A DNA stretch of 64,000 nucleotides from Pedobacter sp. N36a (GTDB taxonomy: Bacteria; Bacteroidota; Bacteroidia; Sphingobacteriales; Sphingobacteriaceae), in NCBI RefSeq assembly GCF_014472395.1, contig NZ_JACSZW010000004.1:310001-374000 (forward strand), in the 5' to 3' direction. A model generated the notes under the pieces. The model was not told the origin of the DNA. It saw only the letters and a program-made list of their open reading frames with translations, and ran no database searches. The translations under genes and the position numbers were made by a program. Positions 25,972 to 34,674 of the stretch are shown piece by piece. Numbering within the stretch: the first letter of the stretch is position 1; each line of letters starts with the position of its first letter.

Positions 25972-28545
25972 TTATAAATTAAAATTCAATTCCATTCCAA
26001 AATAAGGGCTATTTAAACCAGACCTTTTAATCGTATAACCATTCACCGTATAATCCGGTGCATAGTTAAATATCCTGTTCACGAACATGCCTACACGGAT
26101 TTTATCTTTAAAGTTTTTCACCACTTTAAAGTTGACGTTCACATCTATTGGGATCGTAGTTTTTGCGAATTGGCTCTCCGAAATGTCGGTATTCAGCCAT
26201 TGCAGATACTTATCACTTTTATCAGCTTCTGTATAAGGGTGTGAAATTCCGTCCAGGCCTACATACGATATTGGCGTTCCAGTGCTGCGGGTATTCTGTT
26301 TCGACGAAAACCAACTGCTTTCAATTGCGGTAGAAAACTCCAATCCCACCTTTGGCAGGTAAGTATCAATAATCGCATTGGTATTCAATTGCGACCTGAT
26401 ATAGCCCCCGTCATCCGCATATAAACCAGCATACATAAACTGTTTATTGTCAATCACCCGGTCCTCAATTCTATATACTGGCTGATGATTCTCATAAACC
26501 GTCTTGAACCAGGCACCGTATATGGTAATCCGGGTATTGATTTTCTTTACTCTGTTACTAGCGAAGCGGTATTCTATTCCTTCCTTATAAAGCGCACTGT
26601 TATTGAGTACCACACTTACCAGCTGCATCCTTCTCCAATCCTGATAAGGAAGATCTTTAATATCCGGTGCGGCAGTAATTTTATCTGGATCCAGGCCTGA
26701 AGCATCATATTTCTTAAAGTCCATAATTTTCAATTCTGAGCCATTTCTAAAAGCATTGGTCATGGATTCTTTAAAATAAGTAATGCTCAGCCTATTGCGG
26801 TTCATGGAAAAATCGGCTTTCAGCTCCCACTTTCTATTTCTTGCAGGCTGCAGATTCCGATTTTCTGCCAGAAACTTATAGGTCATCACATTGGCTTTTC
26901 TATATTCCGGGTTGTTGTGGTAGTAATTGAGCTGCTCCAGATCGTAATAGGTATAATCTGGATACAGCTGGGCGATCACCGGGAACTTACTCTGCCAGCC
27001 AATTCCTGCGCCCAATTCAATCTGTAACTGCTGCGTACCAATATTGATTCCTGGCAAAGTCCAATGTGCGTTGGCACGAGGATCTACTGCCGACAAACCC
27101 GCCATCGTCATTGCTCTTGCCCCTGCCACCATCTCCAGCTTGTGCGCGCCCAGCATTACATTTATTCTGTCTTCTGCAAAAACCGACAAGTCTTTCGTCG
27201 CTGGAATATCCCTATATGATCTTGGCCTGGTCGACATCCCTGCTGAAGGTGGTAAATAAGGATCAAATACTTGTCCGAGGCCTAGGTTTTTACTATAATT
27301 GGCTTCTGCTCCTACCAGAATGGCATGGTTGATTTTCCCTGATTTGAAGCCCATATTGGCCATCGCTTTTAGGAAAGCATCCACAGGTTTCCCATCTACC
27401 AGCAAATTTGCCGTATAATTAGGGGGAAGGAAACCAATATCATGGACACCCGCGTCCGTATAAGGATTTACAGTTGTTGCCGCCCCAGTCTGCACCCATT
27501 TTGTCTGGTTGATCTGATCGCGCTGCATACTCAGTGAAGAATTGACTACGATTGATTTCAGGAATCCTAGCTGATGGAAATTGATGTTCAGGTTGTTGCT
27601 AAAAGCCAGACGGTTGTAGGTGGATTTATATTTATCTACGCTCAACAAGTCTAGATCCGGATCACTGCGGTAGTTGTCGAAGGAAGTTCCATAGTCCAGG
27701 CTACTTTTCAGGTCGATGTCTCTGGTATTATTTTCCCAAAGCTTGTTTAGGCGAATGGAGGTATTTACTCTCTTAAAGTTTTCATAACGGTTTGTGGGAT
27801 CCGCTTTGGCATCCAGATAATCGAAATCTACATTCAGCAGGATCTTCTGATCCGGGAAGGCGAAACCTTTTCCTACATAGGCGAGTTTACTAAAGCCATC
27901 AGACTTGAACCTTGCTTCTACGCCACTTTCACCCTGTTTACGGATGATTTTCACGACACCGTTGGTGATGTCGCCATATTCAACAGAAGGGATCCCCCTG
28001 ATGATTTCCACCCTTTCAATCTGATCGGTAGAAAGGGTACGCATGTCTACTCCTTTAGCGGTAATGTCTCGATTGGTATTGCGATCGCTTTGTGCCGTTA
28101 ACCCTGCAGTATATTGCATATTTGCGCGTGTGCTGATGGGTGCTCCGTCGATCAGGAATGAGGTTCCTAAGGAGGAGATGTCGTAACCTGTACTTGGCGT
28201 ACCTGTTTGTCTTAAATGAATCAGGTTGGCGGATCTCAGGTTGGGATCTGCCGATCTACCTCCTGGTAACAATGCCAATAAATCGGTAAAACTGGAAGGC
28301 TGCAAGTGCTGCATCGCCTTGCGGTCAATTATCGAAGCGGTACTTAATCCTTTCGATTCTTTTGCCGTGATCACTACTTCATCCAGTGAGATCTGCTTTG
28401 CCTTGAGGCTATCGATTTTGTTATTTACTGTATCTTTTTTAGAAGAATTGTTCTTTTTGCCTTTTTGCTGGGCCTGCGCCGGTGAAATGAGTGTTACTGA
28501 CGTCAGACAAAAAAGTGAAAAAAGAAAATTATAGCTACCCCGCAT
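25972..28545 (-). CDS. TonB-dependent outer membrane receptor
   Basis: An 857-aa receptor. The signal peptide (ending ISPAQAQ) is followed by a Lys/Asn/Ser-rich linker, then a TonB-box-like region (LDEVVITAKESKG), the plug (about 80-210, IERVEIIRGIPSVEYGDITN and GVVKIIRKQG) and a 22-strand barrel ending in YFGMELNFNL. It lacks the N-terminal carboxypeptidase-like domain of SusC proteins, so it resembles siderophore, haem or metal receptors more than glycan importers. It is the first gene of the operon with DUF4876, DUF6850 and the di-haem peroxidase. A -7 element and a long dyad lie upstream. Confidence 0.9.
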   Translation of the reverse strand: MRGSYNFLFSLFCLTSVTLISPAQAQQKGKKNNSSKKDTVNNKIDSLKAKQISLDEVVITAKESKGLSTASIIDRKAMQHLQPSSFTDLLALLPGGRSADPNLRSANLIHLRQTGTPSTGYDISSLGTSFLIDGAPISTRANMQYTAGLTAQSDRNTNRDITAKGVDMRTLSTDQIERVEIIRGIPSVEYGDITNGVVKIIRKQGESGVEARFKSDGFSKLAYVGKGFAFPDQKILLNVDFDYLDAKADPTNRYENFKRVNTSIRLNKLWENNTRDIDLKSSLDYGTSFDNYRSDPDLDLLSVDKYKSTYNRLAFSNNLNINFHQLGFLKSIVVNSSLSMQRDQINQTKWVQTGAATTVNPYTDAGVHDIGFLPPNYTANLLVDGKPVDAFLKAMANMGFKSGKINHAILVGAEANYSKNLGLGQVFDPYLPPSAGMSTRPRSYRDIPATKDLSVFAEDRINVMLGAHKLEMVAGARAMTMAGLSAVDPRANAHWTLPGINIGTQQLQIELGAGIGWQSKFPVIAQLYPDYTYYDLEQLNYYHNNPEYRKANVMTYKFLAENRNLQPARNRKWELKADFSMNRNRLSITYFKESMTNAFRNGSELKIMDFKKYDASGLDPDKITAAPDIKDLPYQDWRRMQLVSVVLNNSALYKEGIEYRFASNRVKKINTRITIYGAWFKTVYENHQPVYRIEDRVIDNKQFMYAGLYADDGGYIRSQLNTNAIIDTYLPKVGLEFSTAIESSWFSSKQNTRSTGTPISYVGLDGISHPYTEADKSDKYLQWLNTDISESQFAKTTIPIDVNVNFKVVKNFKDKIRVGMFVNRIFNYAPDYTVNGYTIKRSGLNSPYFGMELNFNL

Positions 28546-28562
28546 CCCTGTTATTAATTGTA

Positions 28563-28592
28563 AAATAACGAGTTAATCCCAATTCGTTATTT
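28563..28592. promoter_or_regulatory. Long dyad in the receptor operon leader, likely operator
   Basis: AAATAACGAGTT (28563-28574) and AATTCGTTATTT (28581-28592) are inverted copies with one mismatch and a 6-base spacer. The dyad lies between the -7 element and the ATG at 28545, as expected for a repressor site. It does not look like a Fur box. Confidence 0.5.
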
Positions 28593-28612
28593 AGAAGAAA
28601 TCTAATTAAACG

Positions 28613-28620
28613 CAAAAGTA
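28613..28620 (-). promoter_or_regulatory. -7 element of the TonB receptor operon
   Basis: The minus strand reads TACTTTTG (TAnnTTTG), 68 bases before the ATG. No clear -33 box. Confidence 0.5.
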
Positions 28621-28753
28621 GGATTTATTCCGTAGAAAAAAAGGGGAATTTCAAAAAAGCGAGGGAAAGGAGGAATGGGTGTTTTTTAATATAATTCACA
28701 AAGCAATCCCCATGGCAGCTATGTTTTGACCGAAATAACAATCATTTCAATTA

Positions 28754-28767
28754 GGATTCTAGAATCC
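28754..28767. repeat. Perfect 14-base palindrome
   Basis: GGATTCTAGAATCC is its own reverse complement and lies five bases before the large hairpin. It may be a regulator site. Confidence 0.45.
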
Positions 28768-28772
28768 CTGTA

Positions 28773-28824
28773 GATATTATGCATTTTCTTTAAAGCTTTG
28801 GCTTTAAAGAAAATGCATAATATC
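28773..28824. repeat. Perfect 24-bp inverted repeat with 4-base loop
   Basis: Bases 28773-28796 are the exact reverse complement of 28801-28824; the loop is TTTG. The stem begins GATATTATGC and is AT-rich. It has no GC-rich closure and no U-tract, so it is not a standard terminator. It sits 74 bases before the mystery protein A gene. It could be a mobile-element end, a small MITE or an operator. Confidence 0.75.
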
Positions 28825-28847
28825 AGCGTATATACTTAAAAATTAAA

Positions 28848-28877
28848 TTGAATTTTAAAGTTATAGCTTTATATTTG
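28848..28877 (+). promoter_or_regulatory. Promoter of the mystery protein A/B pair
   Basis: TTG at 28848-28850 and TATATTTG at 28870-28877 are separated by 19 bases, matching the Bacteroidota consensus. The leader would be about 15-20 bases. Confidence 0.65.
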
Positions 28878-28897
28878 ATATGTAAAATTAAAGATAT

Positions 28898-29371
28898 ATG
28901 CTTATGAAGCTTAAAAACAGCAGGCTACTAATTATAAGACAATTGGATAAAAAAATACAGTTATTCATGCCTTTGTCCACAATTCAAATCCCACCAACTG
29001 GTTGGATTAGTACTCTACGTAAGTCCTTAAATATGTCTTTGAAGCAATTAGGTCAGAAAATGACTATGTCTGCACAAGGTGTAAAGGATTTAGAGAATAG
29101 AGAAGCAGAAGGCTCTATAAGTATTAATTCTTTAAAAGCTGCAGGTGAAGCCTTGAATATGAAACTAGTTTATGGGTTCATTCCCAAAGATAGTTCTCTT
29201 GAAGAAATGATTGAAAAAAAAGCACGTATTATTGCTGTTGAGATCGTAAAAAGAACCTCAATAACTATGTCGCTTGAAGATCAGGCAAATTCAAATGAAC
29301 GGCTAAAACAAGCTATTGAAGAAATGACACTTGATATTAAAAAAGATGTCCCAAAAAGCCTATGGGACTAG
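28898..29371 (+). CDS. Mobile mystery protein A (Xre-like HTH)
   Basis: The 157-aa protein matches the 'mobile mystery protein A' family (TIGR02612): QLDKKIQLF, PPTGWISTLRKSLNMSLKQL, an HTH of the Xre/lambda-repressor type (about 45-85, QLGQKMTMSAQGVKDLENRE), KLVYGFIPKDSSLEEMIEKK and the terminal KKDVPKSLWD. It is always paired with protein B, a Fic-fold protein. By analogy with other HTH-Fic pairs, A is probably an antitoxin-like repressor. A second ATG at 28904 is equally good. Its last 10 bases overlap the start of B. Confidence 0.88.
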   Translation: MLMKLKNSRLLIIRQLDKKIQLFMPLSTIQIPPTGWISTLRKSLNMSLKQLGQKMTMSAQGVKDLENREAEGSISINSLKAAGEALNMKLVYGFIPKDSSLEEMIEKKARIIAVEIVKRTSITMSLEDQANSNERLKQAIEEMTLDIKKDVPKSLWD

Positions 29372-29964
29372 ACATCGAGTATTTAGATGGTCAGACCCCT
29401 TTAAACGAAGAAGAAAAAGATGGGCTGTTAATCTCTTTAATTACTACTAGAGGAGAATTGGACGAGGCGGAGCAACGCAATGTTGAAGAAGCTATGTTGT
29501 GGTTAAGACAACGTCGAAAAAGATTTACAGGATCAGAAATTCTAACTGAGCAATTTATATGTAACCTTCATATTAAAATGCTATCAGGTGTATGGCGTTG
29601 AGCAGGTTCATTCCGTACTTCTGAAAAAAATATCGGGATAAAATCCTATTTAATTGGAACAAATTTACGCGTACTAATTGATGATTGCATATACTGGATT
29701 GAACATCGCACCTACACTCCGGATGAAATAGCGATTCGCTTTAAGCATCGTATTGTTTTAATTCATTGCTTTGCTAATGGGAATGGGAGGCATTCACGGT
29801 TAGTTGCTGATGTGATTGTAAATAAGATATTCGGACTTGAAGCATTTTCATGGGGAAATAACAGTCTCGTACAAGGTGGTGAAACTCGGGGAAGATATAT
29901 TTCTGCATTACGTGAAGCTGATAAGGGCAATTTTGATCCGCTAATTGAATTTTCTAGATCCTAA
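29362..29964 (+). pseudogene. Mobile mystery protein B (Fic-domain), interrupted by an in-frame TGA
   Basis: The frame runs 200 codons from ATG 29362 to TAA 29962-29964 with one internal stop, TGA at 29599-29601 (codon 80). The flanking sequence reads SGVWR-stop-AGSFRTSEKNIGIK, where the family (TIGR02613) has Trp, so one G-to-A change (TGG to TGA) explains it. The Fic motif follows in frame as HCFANGNGR (residues 135-143), with Asn where classic AMPylating Fic proteins have Asp/Glu. The rest (ETRGRYISALREADKGNFDP) is intact. Only a 79-aa fragment without the catalytic loop would be made unless the stop is read through. A recent mutation or a sequencing error are the main readings. Confidence 0.85.
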
Positions 29965-30003
29965 TTATTTAGTTAAAGCGTAAAGTTTGCAATTTTTGTT
30001 AAA

Positions 30004-30040
30004 TCAAAAAGGCCAGCGTTTTTGTCGCTGGCCTTTTTGA
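30004..30040. terminator. Strong bidirectional terminator
   Basis: A 15-bp stem (TCAAAAAGGCCAGCG, 30004-30018, with 30026-30040) has A- and T-runs on either side. It separates the mystery B gene from the convergent Wzi-like gene and ends the exopolysaccharide operon. Confidence 0.9.
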
Positions 30041-30061
30041 TAAATATTTATAGGAGTAACT

Positions 30062-31681
30062 TTACATGTCCTGATATAAGTTCCTGAATGTACTTCTCAA
30101 TCCAAATGTGATTAAGCCAGTGTTCTTATTACCCAAGCTATTGCTTTCTTTTCTATAAACTCCTCCTACTTCCAAGCGTAGGTTGTATTTTGGATTTAAA
30201 AGGTAGGCTACGCGTCCTTCAGCGAAGTATAAGTTAGTTTTAATACCTTGGCCGATATAGTTACCATATTGAGATACCCTGGTATCATAAGACTTAAAAA
30301 TGTCCTTTCCATAGTTTTGTCCTTCTGGATCCAGACCATATCTCGCATACATCAACTGTCCTTGAAAATCGAAACGTTTGTAAGTATAGTTCATCAATCC
30401 TAATACCTCTTTAAAGTTTGCTCCCATAGGGTGCGCTAAGGGCTGATTCATTGCCGCATAATTTGATACCCTATCAAAGTGAGCATAAGTATATGGCCTT
30501 GCTGTGTTAAACTCAGCTAGATAATTTAAGCCTTCTACTTTGAATAAGTCAGAACCTCTAAAACCTATTTGTAAAGCCCATTTATTTGCCCAGTAGCCTT
30601 TGTTACCAAAAAACTCTTTAGCGGTAAACTCATCGATCATGAACTGACCGTAAACCGTTGTTTTATCTAAAATTTCATATTTTGTATTAATACCTAAGCG
30701 CATTTTATCCGGCGAAGTAGTATTTGCACTTTCAACAGAGCGAAGAAAGATAAAAGGATGAATATAATTAAAGTCGAAACCTCTTTTACCTTCGGGTTCT
30801 GCATCTGCCCAGGTTACTGCCTGGAAAAATCCAATAGAAAAACGCTTTGTGGCATTCCAATCTACATAGTGCATTGCTGCCCATTTCCCACGATCTCCCA
30901 AACGTCTATCGGTCGTCAGCTTTTGTGCACCCGGATCCAGCATATAACCAAAAATCGTTTGGTATTGTACGTTACCTAAGCTTGCACGTAACCTTACAAA
31001 AGAATAGTTTGCTGCTACGTCAGAAAGTAACATGGAACGGTACCCGTCGCCAATAAAGTTTTTATCGTAACCTACTGCAAGGTTTAAATGCTTATTAGGG
31101 GTATAAGAGAGTAATGCTGTTGCATAAGACCAGTCTTTGGTGGTCCCTGATAATTTACCGGACATCTGACTTGGCACCACTTGATTGGTGTTGATAAAAT
31201 CTGTCAGGTAGTTGGCAAACACACCTTGATTCTCATAAACATTCGTATAGAAAGAAAACTGCTTTCCTACTGTACCACCTAATTGAACTCCTCTAGTATT
31301 GATCCAGGTTGTTTTACCCTCGTTGAATTCCCTTCCAATTTGGAAATCTGGCAGGAAGTCGGCGTAAACCTCGTAATCCTCACCTTTAAAATTCAATAAA
31401 TGTTCTTCAGTAATCTTTCTTCTCAGCCAGGAACGGTGATTTAAAGAATCCGTGCCCATTTTCATCAACTCATTATAACGATGAACCAATAAAGAATCGT
31501 CCGCATAGTAACCCTTTATAGAAGAATGTGAACGATTGTTTACATCGTAAACTGATTTATTCAGCTTTTGATAAAATTGATAAGAATATGGAATATTGAC
31601 ATTCGGTGTTTGTGCTTGAGCACTGATACTGCCAAAAATTAGGGCTCCTATCCAGGAGATGTGTTTGGTTTTAAAATTCAT
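30062..31681 (-). CDS. Wzi/RemB-like outer membrane barrel, capsule assembly family
   Basis: A signal peptide (ending GSISAQA) precedes about 515 residues of barrel strands. Family-like stretches include WINTRGVQLGGTVGKQFSFY, HPFIFLRSVESAN, FMIDEFTAKEFFGNKGYWAN and PLAHPMGANFKEVLGLMNYT. Bacteroidota relatives are annotated either as capsule-assembly Wzi-family proteins or as gliding-related RemB. Wzi holds capsule polysaccharide at the cell surface. The gene is the last of the 25-kb polysaccharide operon, 9 bases after the WbpM-like gene, which favours the polysaccharide role. Confidence 0.78.
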   Translation of the reverse strand: MNFKTKHISWIGALIFGSISAQAQTPNVNIPYSYQFYQKLNKSVYDVNNRSHSSIKGYYADDSLLVHRYNELMKMGTDSLNHRSWLRRKITEEHLLNFKGEDYEVYADFLPDFQIGREFNEGKTTWINTRGVQLGGTVGKQFSFYTNVYENQGVFANYLTDFINTNQVVPSQMSGKLSGTTKDWSYATALLSYTPNKHLNLAVGYDKNFIGDGYRSMLLSDVAANYSFVRLRASLGNVQYQTIFGYMLDPGAQKLTTDRRLGDRGKWAAMHYVDWNATKRFSIGFFQAVTWADAEPEGKRGFDFNYIHPFIFLRSVESANTTSPDKMRLGINTKYEILDKTTVYGQFMIDEFTAKEFFGNKGYWANKWALQIGFRGSDLFKVEGLNYLAEFNTARPYTYAHFDRVSNYAAMNQPLAHPMGANFKEVLGLMNYTYKRFDFQGQLMYARYGLDPEGQNYGKDIFKSYDTRVSQYGNYIGQGIKTNLYFAEGRVAYLLNPKYNLRLEVGGVYRKESNSLGNKNTGLITFGLRSTFRNLYQDM

Positions 31682-31690
31682 GTGGGGGTT

Positions 31691-33652
31691 CTAGTTCTGA
31701 GGTATTACAGGAGCTTCCTGGCGTTCCACATCTAACTCTTCAAAGATGGAGTTTTTACTTTTAAATTCTGGAACAATGACTTTCATCTGCTGCACTACTT
31801 TAGTGGTATGGTCGGTTACTGCATAACCTGCCAATTTCACCAGTTGTAATTGCACTTCATTAAAATCATATTCTCTTACCTTACCAATCATGATTTTTTC
31901 ATGGTGTGTAGGCATCGTATTTTCATTGTCATTCAATAACTCTTCAAATAACTTCTCACCAGGGCGTAATCCCGAAAAAGCAATTTTTATATCTTCATTT
32001 GGCACTAAGCCAGCTAGGCGAATCATCTTTTTAGCCAGTTCAACAATCTTAACAGATTTACCCATATCAAAAACAAAAATCTCTCCTCCTTTTCCCATAC
32101 AACCTGCTTCTAATACTAAACGGCATGCCTCCGGAATGGTCATAAAATAACGGGTAATTTCAGGATGGGTTACCGTAACCGGCCCACCCTTTTCGATCTG
32201 TTGTTTAAAACGAGGGATTACTGAGCCATTAGATCCCAAAACATTTCCAAAACGTGTGGTAATGAATTTGGTGATTGGCTTGGCATGTAGATCATTGATA
32301 TAACTAAGGCCGTTACTAAAGATATGATCGGTATGGTGGAGGGAATTATTCAACGATTGAACATAGATTTCGGCAATTCTTTTAGAAGCTCCCATTACAT
32401 TGGTAGGATTCACTGCTTTATCCGTAGAAATCATTACAAACTTCTGCACACCATGCTTCACTGATTTGTCAGCGATCATCTTAGTGCCCATCACGTTTGT
32501 TTTAATCGCCTCTGCAGGGTTATCTTCCATTAAAGGAACATGTTTATAGGCAGCTGCGTGATACACATAATGTGGCTTATACGTCTCAAAGAGAAAATCC
32601 ATTCGTTTTTCGTCTTTTACATCCCCAATAAAAGCATGGAAATTAGTATTGGCATGGGTCTCCTCCAATTCTAAATAGATATTGTGTAATGCCGTTTCAC
32701 TTTGATCACAAAGAATAATCAACCCTGTCTCAAACTTTAATAGTTGTCTAACAATTTCACTACCAATAGATCCTGCAGCACCAGTAATTAAGATTCTTTT
32801 GTCTTTTAGCTGATTTTGTATTCCGTTGATATCAATTTCAATTGGCTTCCTATTTAAAAGATCCTCAATGTTCAAGTTTTGAATTTGAGCAGTAGTGACC
32901 TGTCCTTTAGCCCATACATCAGGAGAAGGAATGTTTAATATTTTTACATTGTGCTCTAAACATACATCCACTACCTGGTTTTTCCTATCAGGAGGAATAG
33001 TATAAGAAGCAAAGATAATTTCATCGACTTCATGTTTTATAATTAGGTGCTCCAATTGAGAAGCGTCTAAAATCTTTACTCCATCAATGGTTTTTCCTAC
33101 TTTTCTTAAATCATCATCTACAAAAGCAATAATTGTCTTATTTACTTTAGCATCATGATCAAAAGTTCTTTTTGTTGCTACACCAGCTTCACCCGCGCCA
33201 TAAATAATTACTCTAATCTTATCAAGCTTGGCATTCTTTAAGTACATAAAGAAGTATTTCACAATAATTCTATAGGTAATCAGCATTAAGAAGCTAAACA
33301 GCGTATATATTACAATGGCTACATTACTTACTACTGAAGAGCCAGTCGCAACAATAATCACTGCATTGGTAAAGAAAATAACTAAGGAACTTAAAATAAC
33401 TGAAAATAAAATCCTAAAAGAATCCTGCGCTGAAGTATATCTAACTATCCCAGCAAAGGTTTTTACACTATAGAAAACCAATGTATTTACTGCAATAACT
33501 AATAATATAGATTTATAAAACCCAATAAAATTAATTTTATCAATGATAAAGTTATGCTGCAAAATAACAGCAAACAATAAAGCAAGTAAGCTTAAACAAA
33601 TATCAATGGTAAAGATAATCCAGCGGGATACAATTTCAAGTTTAGTGAACAT
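31691..33652 (-). CDS. Membrane-bound nucleoside-diphosphate-sugar 4,6-dehydratase (WbpM/CapD/FlaA1-like)
   Basis: The N-terminal half has four to five membrane helices (about 10-135) and a first Rossmann-like domain (IYGAGEAGVATKR at about 150). The C-terminal catalytic domain has GAAGSIGSE (291-299), HAAAYKHVPLMEDNP and STDKAVNPTNVMGASK, where M420 and K424 take the place of the usual Tyr-Lys pair, as in WbpM-type enzymes. It converts UDP-GlcNAc to the 4-keto-6-deoxy sugar. With the WbpL-like transferase (33727-34674) and the WbpV-like reductase (41197-42090) it would give UDP-QuiNAc or UDP-FucNAc for the first sugar of the repeat unit. Confidence 0.92.
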   Translation of the reverse strand: MFTKLEIVSRWIIFTIDICLSLLALLFAVILQHNFIIDKINFIGFYKSILLVIAVNTLVFYSVKTFAGIVRYTSAQDSFRILFSVILSSLVIFFTNAVIIVATGSSVVSNVAIVIYTLFSFLMLITYRIIVKYFFMYLKNAKLDKIRVIIYGAGEAGVATKRTFDHDAKVNKTIIAFVDDDLRKVGKTIDGVKILDASQLEHLIIKHEVDEIIFASYTIPPDRKNQVVDVCLEHNVKILNIPSPDVWAKGQVTTAQIQNLNIEDLLNRKPIEIDINGIQNQLKDKRILITGAAGSIGSEIVRQLLKFETGLIILCDQSETALHNIYLELEETHANTNFHAFIGDVKDEKRMDFLFETYKPHYVYHAAAYKHVPLMEDNPAEAIKTNVMGTKMIADKSVKHGVQKFVMISTDKAVNPTNVMGASKRIAEIYVQSLNNSLHHTDHIFSNGLSYINDLHAKPITKFITTRFGNVLGSNGSVIPRFKQQIEKGGPVTVTHPEITRYFMTIPEACRLVLEAGCMGKGGEIFVFDMGKSVKIVELAKKMIRLAGLVPNEDIKIAFSGLRPGEKLFEELLNDNENTMPTHHEKIMIGKVREYDFNEVQLQLVKLAGYAVTDHTTKVVQQMKVIVPEFKSKNSIFEELDVERQEAPVIPQN

Positions 33653-33675
33653 AGAGCTTAATTAGTACATCTTGC

Positions 33676-33683
33676 CAAATTTA
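33676..33683 (-). promoter_or_regulatory. Possible internal -7 element before the WbpM-like gene
   Basis: The minus strand reads TAAATTTG (TAnnTTTG), 23 bases before the ATG, inside the 74-base gap between two operon genes. No clear -33 box; the region is AT-rich, so chance is possible. Confidence 0.3.
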
Positions 33684-33726
33684 ATAAAATATAAACCATA
33701 AAGTAATACTTAATCTCAGGTATAAA

Positions 33727-34674
33727 TTACATTTCTGTTACTACAACTATTCGGGGTTTAATCAAACAATAGATCAAGACCAGAGGTATTGTAGTCACTA
33801 AAAATACTGGTAAAAAATCCCAGGGCAAATACAGCACAGCAACAATAATGCCCAATTGCAACACTGCATAGACCGTAGAGACCAATAAATGCGGCCATTT
33901 TTGTTCATTGGCTAAAATCTGGTAAAAATGCAGGCGGTGTGCATCGAAAATATTGTGCTTTAACTTTAAACGGTGTATAATTGTCAAGACAGTATCTACT
34001 CCATAGACTGCTAAAAATAATACATAAGCATAGTTTTCAGACACCATTATCAGTTTCAATACCAGGAAAATAATCCAAAAAGCAATAGTTACACTTCCTA
34101 CATCTCCGGCAAAACACTTTGCCCGCTTTCTGAAATTGAAAAATAAGAAAACCAAAGAAGCTAAAATCGGCAACCAGATCAAATCAGGCTGGATGAAGTT
34201 AATCACTTGGTAGTTTACATATTGTAATCCGCTGAGCACTACAATGCTATAGGCGCCTGTAATCCCATTAATCCCATCCATGAAGTTATAGGCATTGATT
34301 ACACCTATCACCAGAATGTAAAGCAGAATACTAGCCCAGAAGGGTAACAATTGAAAAATCCCTAAAGAAAGAAAAAGTAGTGTCACTGCGACCAGGTGGA
34401 AAACAATCCTAACCTTGCCAGACAAGGTAATCCGATCATCTACAAAACTGATGATGCCTATAATGAATAAGCCCAGGATTGGCATCCAGAATTCCGCATG
34501 TAGGACTAATGCTATCAAGGCCGCGAAAAGGTAAATGATTCCACCTCCACGAATGGTAACCTCCGAATGAGAACTACGCTCATTCGGATGATCAATAATG
34601 TTAAAATGGTCTGCAATCTTGAAATACAAGAGCATTCCTATAAAAAAAACCGGAATTAATATCAAATAGAGCAT
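33727..34674 (-). CDS. Undecaprenyl-phosphate sugar-1-phosphate transferase (WecA/WbpL-like, GT4 PNPT family)
   Basis: This 315-aa polytopic inner-membrane protein has about 10 helices. Polyprenyl-phosphate sugar-transferase motifs are all visible: DD at 79-80 (SFVDDRITL), NAYNFMDGINGI (125-136), FNFRKRAKCFAGDVGS (to 192) and the cytosolic AHRLHFYQ loop. It loads the first sugar phosphate on undecaprenyl phosphate and so starts the repeat unit on the cytosolic face. Its start codon overlaps the rfbA stop by one base (TAATG). WbpL-like members use UDP-FucNAc or UDP-QuiNAc, which fits the neighbouring WbpM- and WbpV-like genes; UDP-GlcNAc is the alternative. Confidence 0.92.
   Translation of the reverse strand: MLYLILIPVFFIGMLLYFKIADHFNIIDHPNERSSHSEVTIRGGGIIYLFAALIALVLHAEFWMPILGLFIIGIISFVDDRITLSGKVRIVFHLVAVTLLFLSLGIFQLLPFWASILLYILVIGVINAYNFMDGINGITGAYSIVVLSGLQYVNYQVINFIQPDLIWLPILASLVFLFFNFRKRAKCFAGDVGSVTIAFWIIFLVLKLIMVSENYAYVLFLAVYGVDTVLTIIHRLKLKHNIFDAHRLHFYQILANEQKWPHLLVSTVYAVLQLGIIVAVLYLPWDFLPVFLVTTIPLVLIYCLIKPRIVVVTEM

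Larger units (their letters stand above)
28546..28897. other. Intergenic region between divergent receptor operon and mystery-protein pair
   Basis: These 352 bases have no ORF. They hold a 12-bp dyad and -7 element for the receptor operon (28563-28620), a 14-base palindrome (28754-28767), a 24-bp perfect hairpin (28773-28824) and a promoter for the plus-strand pair (28848-28877). The part 28621-28750 shows nothing I recognise. Confidence 0.7.

Noticed and set aside
25972..28545. A SusC-type glycan importer
   Set aside because: It lacks the N-terminal carboxypeptidase-like domain and has no SusD partner; its neighbours point to another cargo.
29599..29601. TGA read as selenocysteine
   Set aside because: The family has Trp at this place and no selenoprotein is known for it; a TGG-to-TGA change is simpler.
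30062..31681. Naming the barrel protein RemB with certainty
   Set aside because: Wzi-like and RemB-like proteins are hard to tell apart by eye; the context favours Wzi, so no gene symbol was given.
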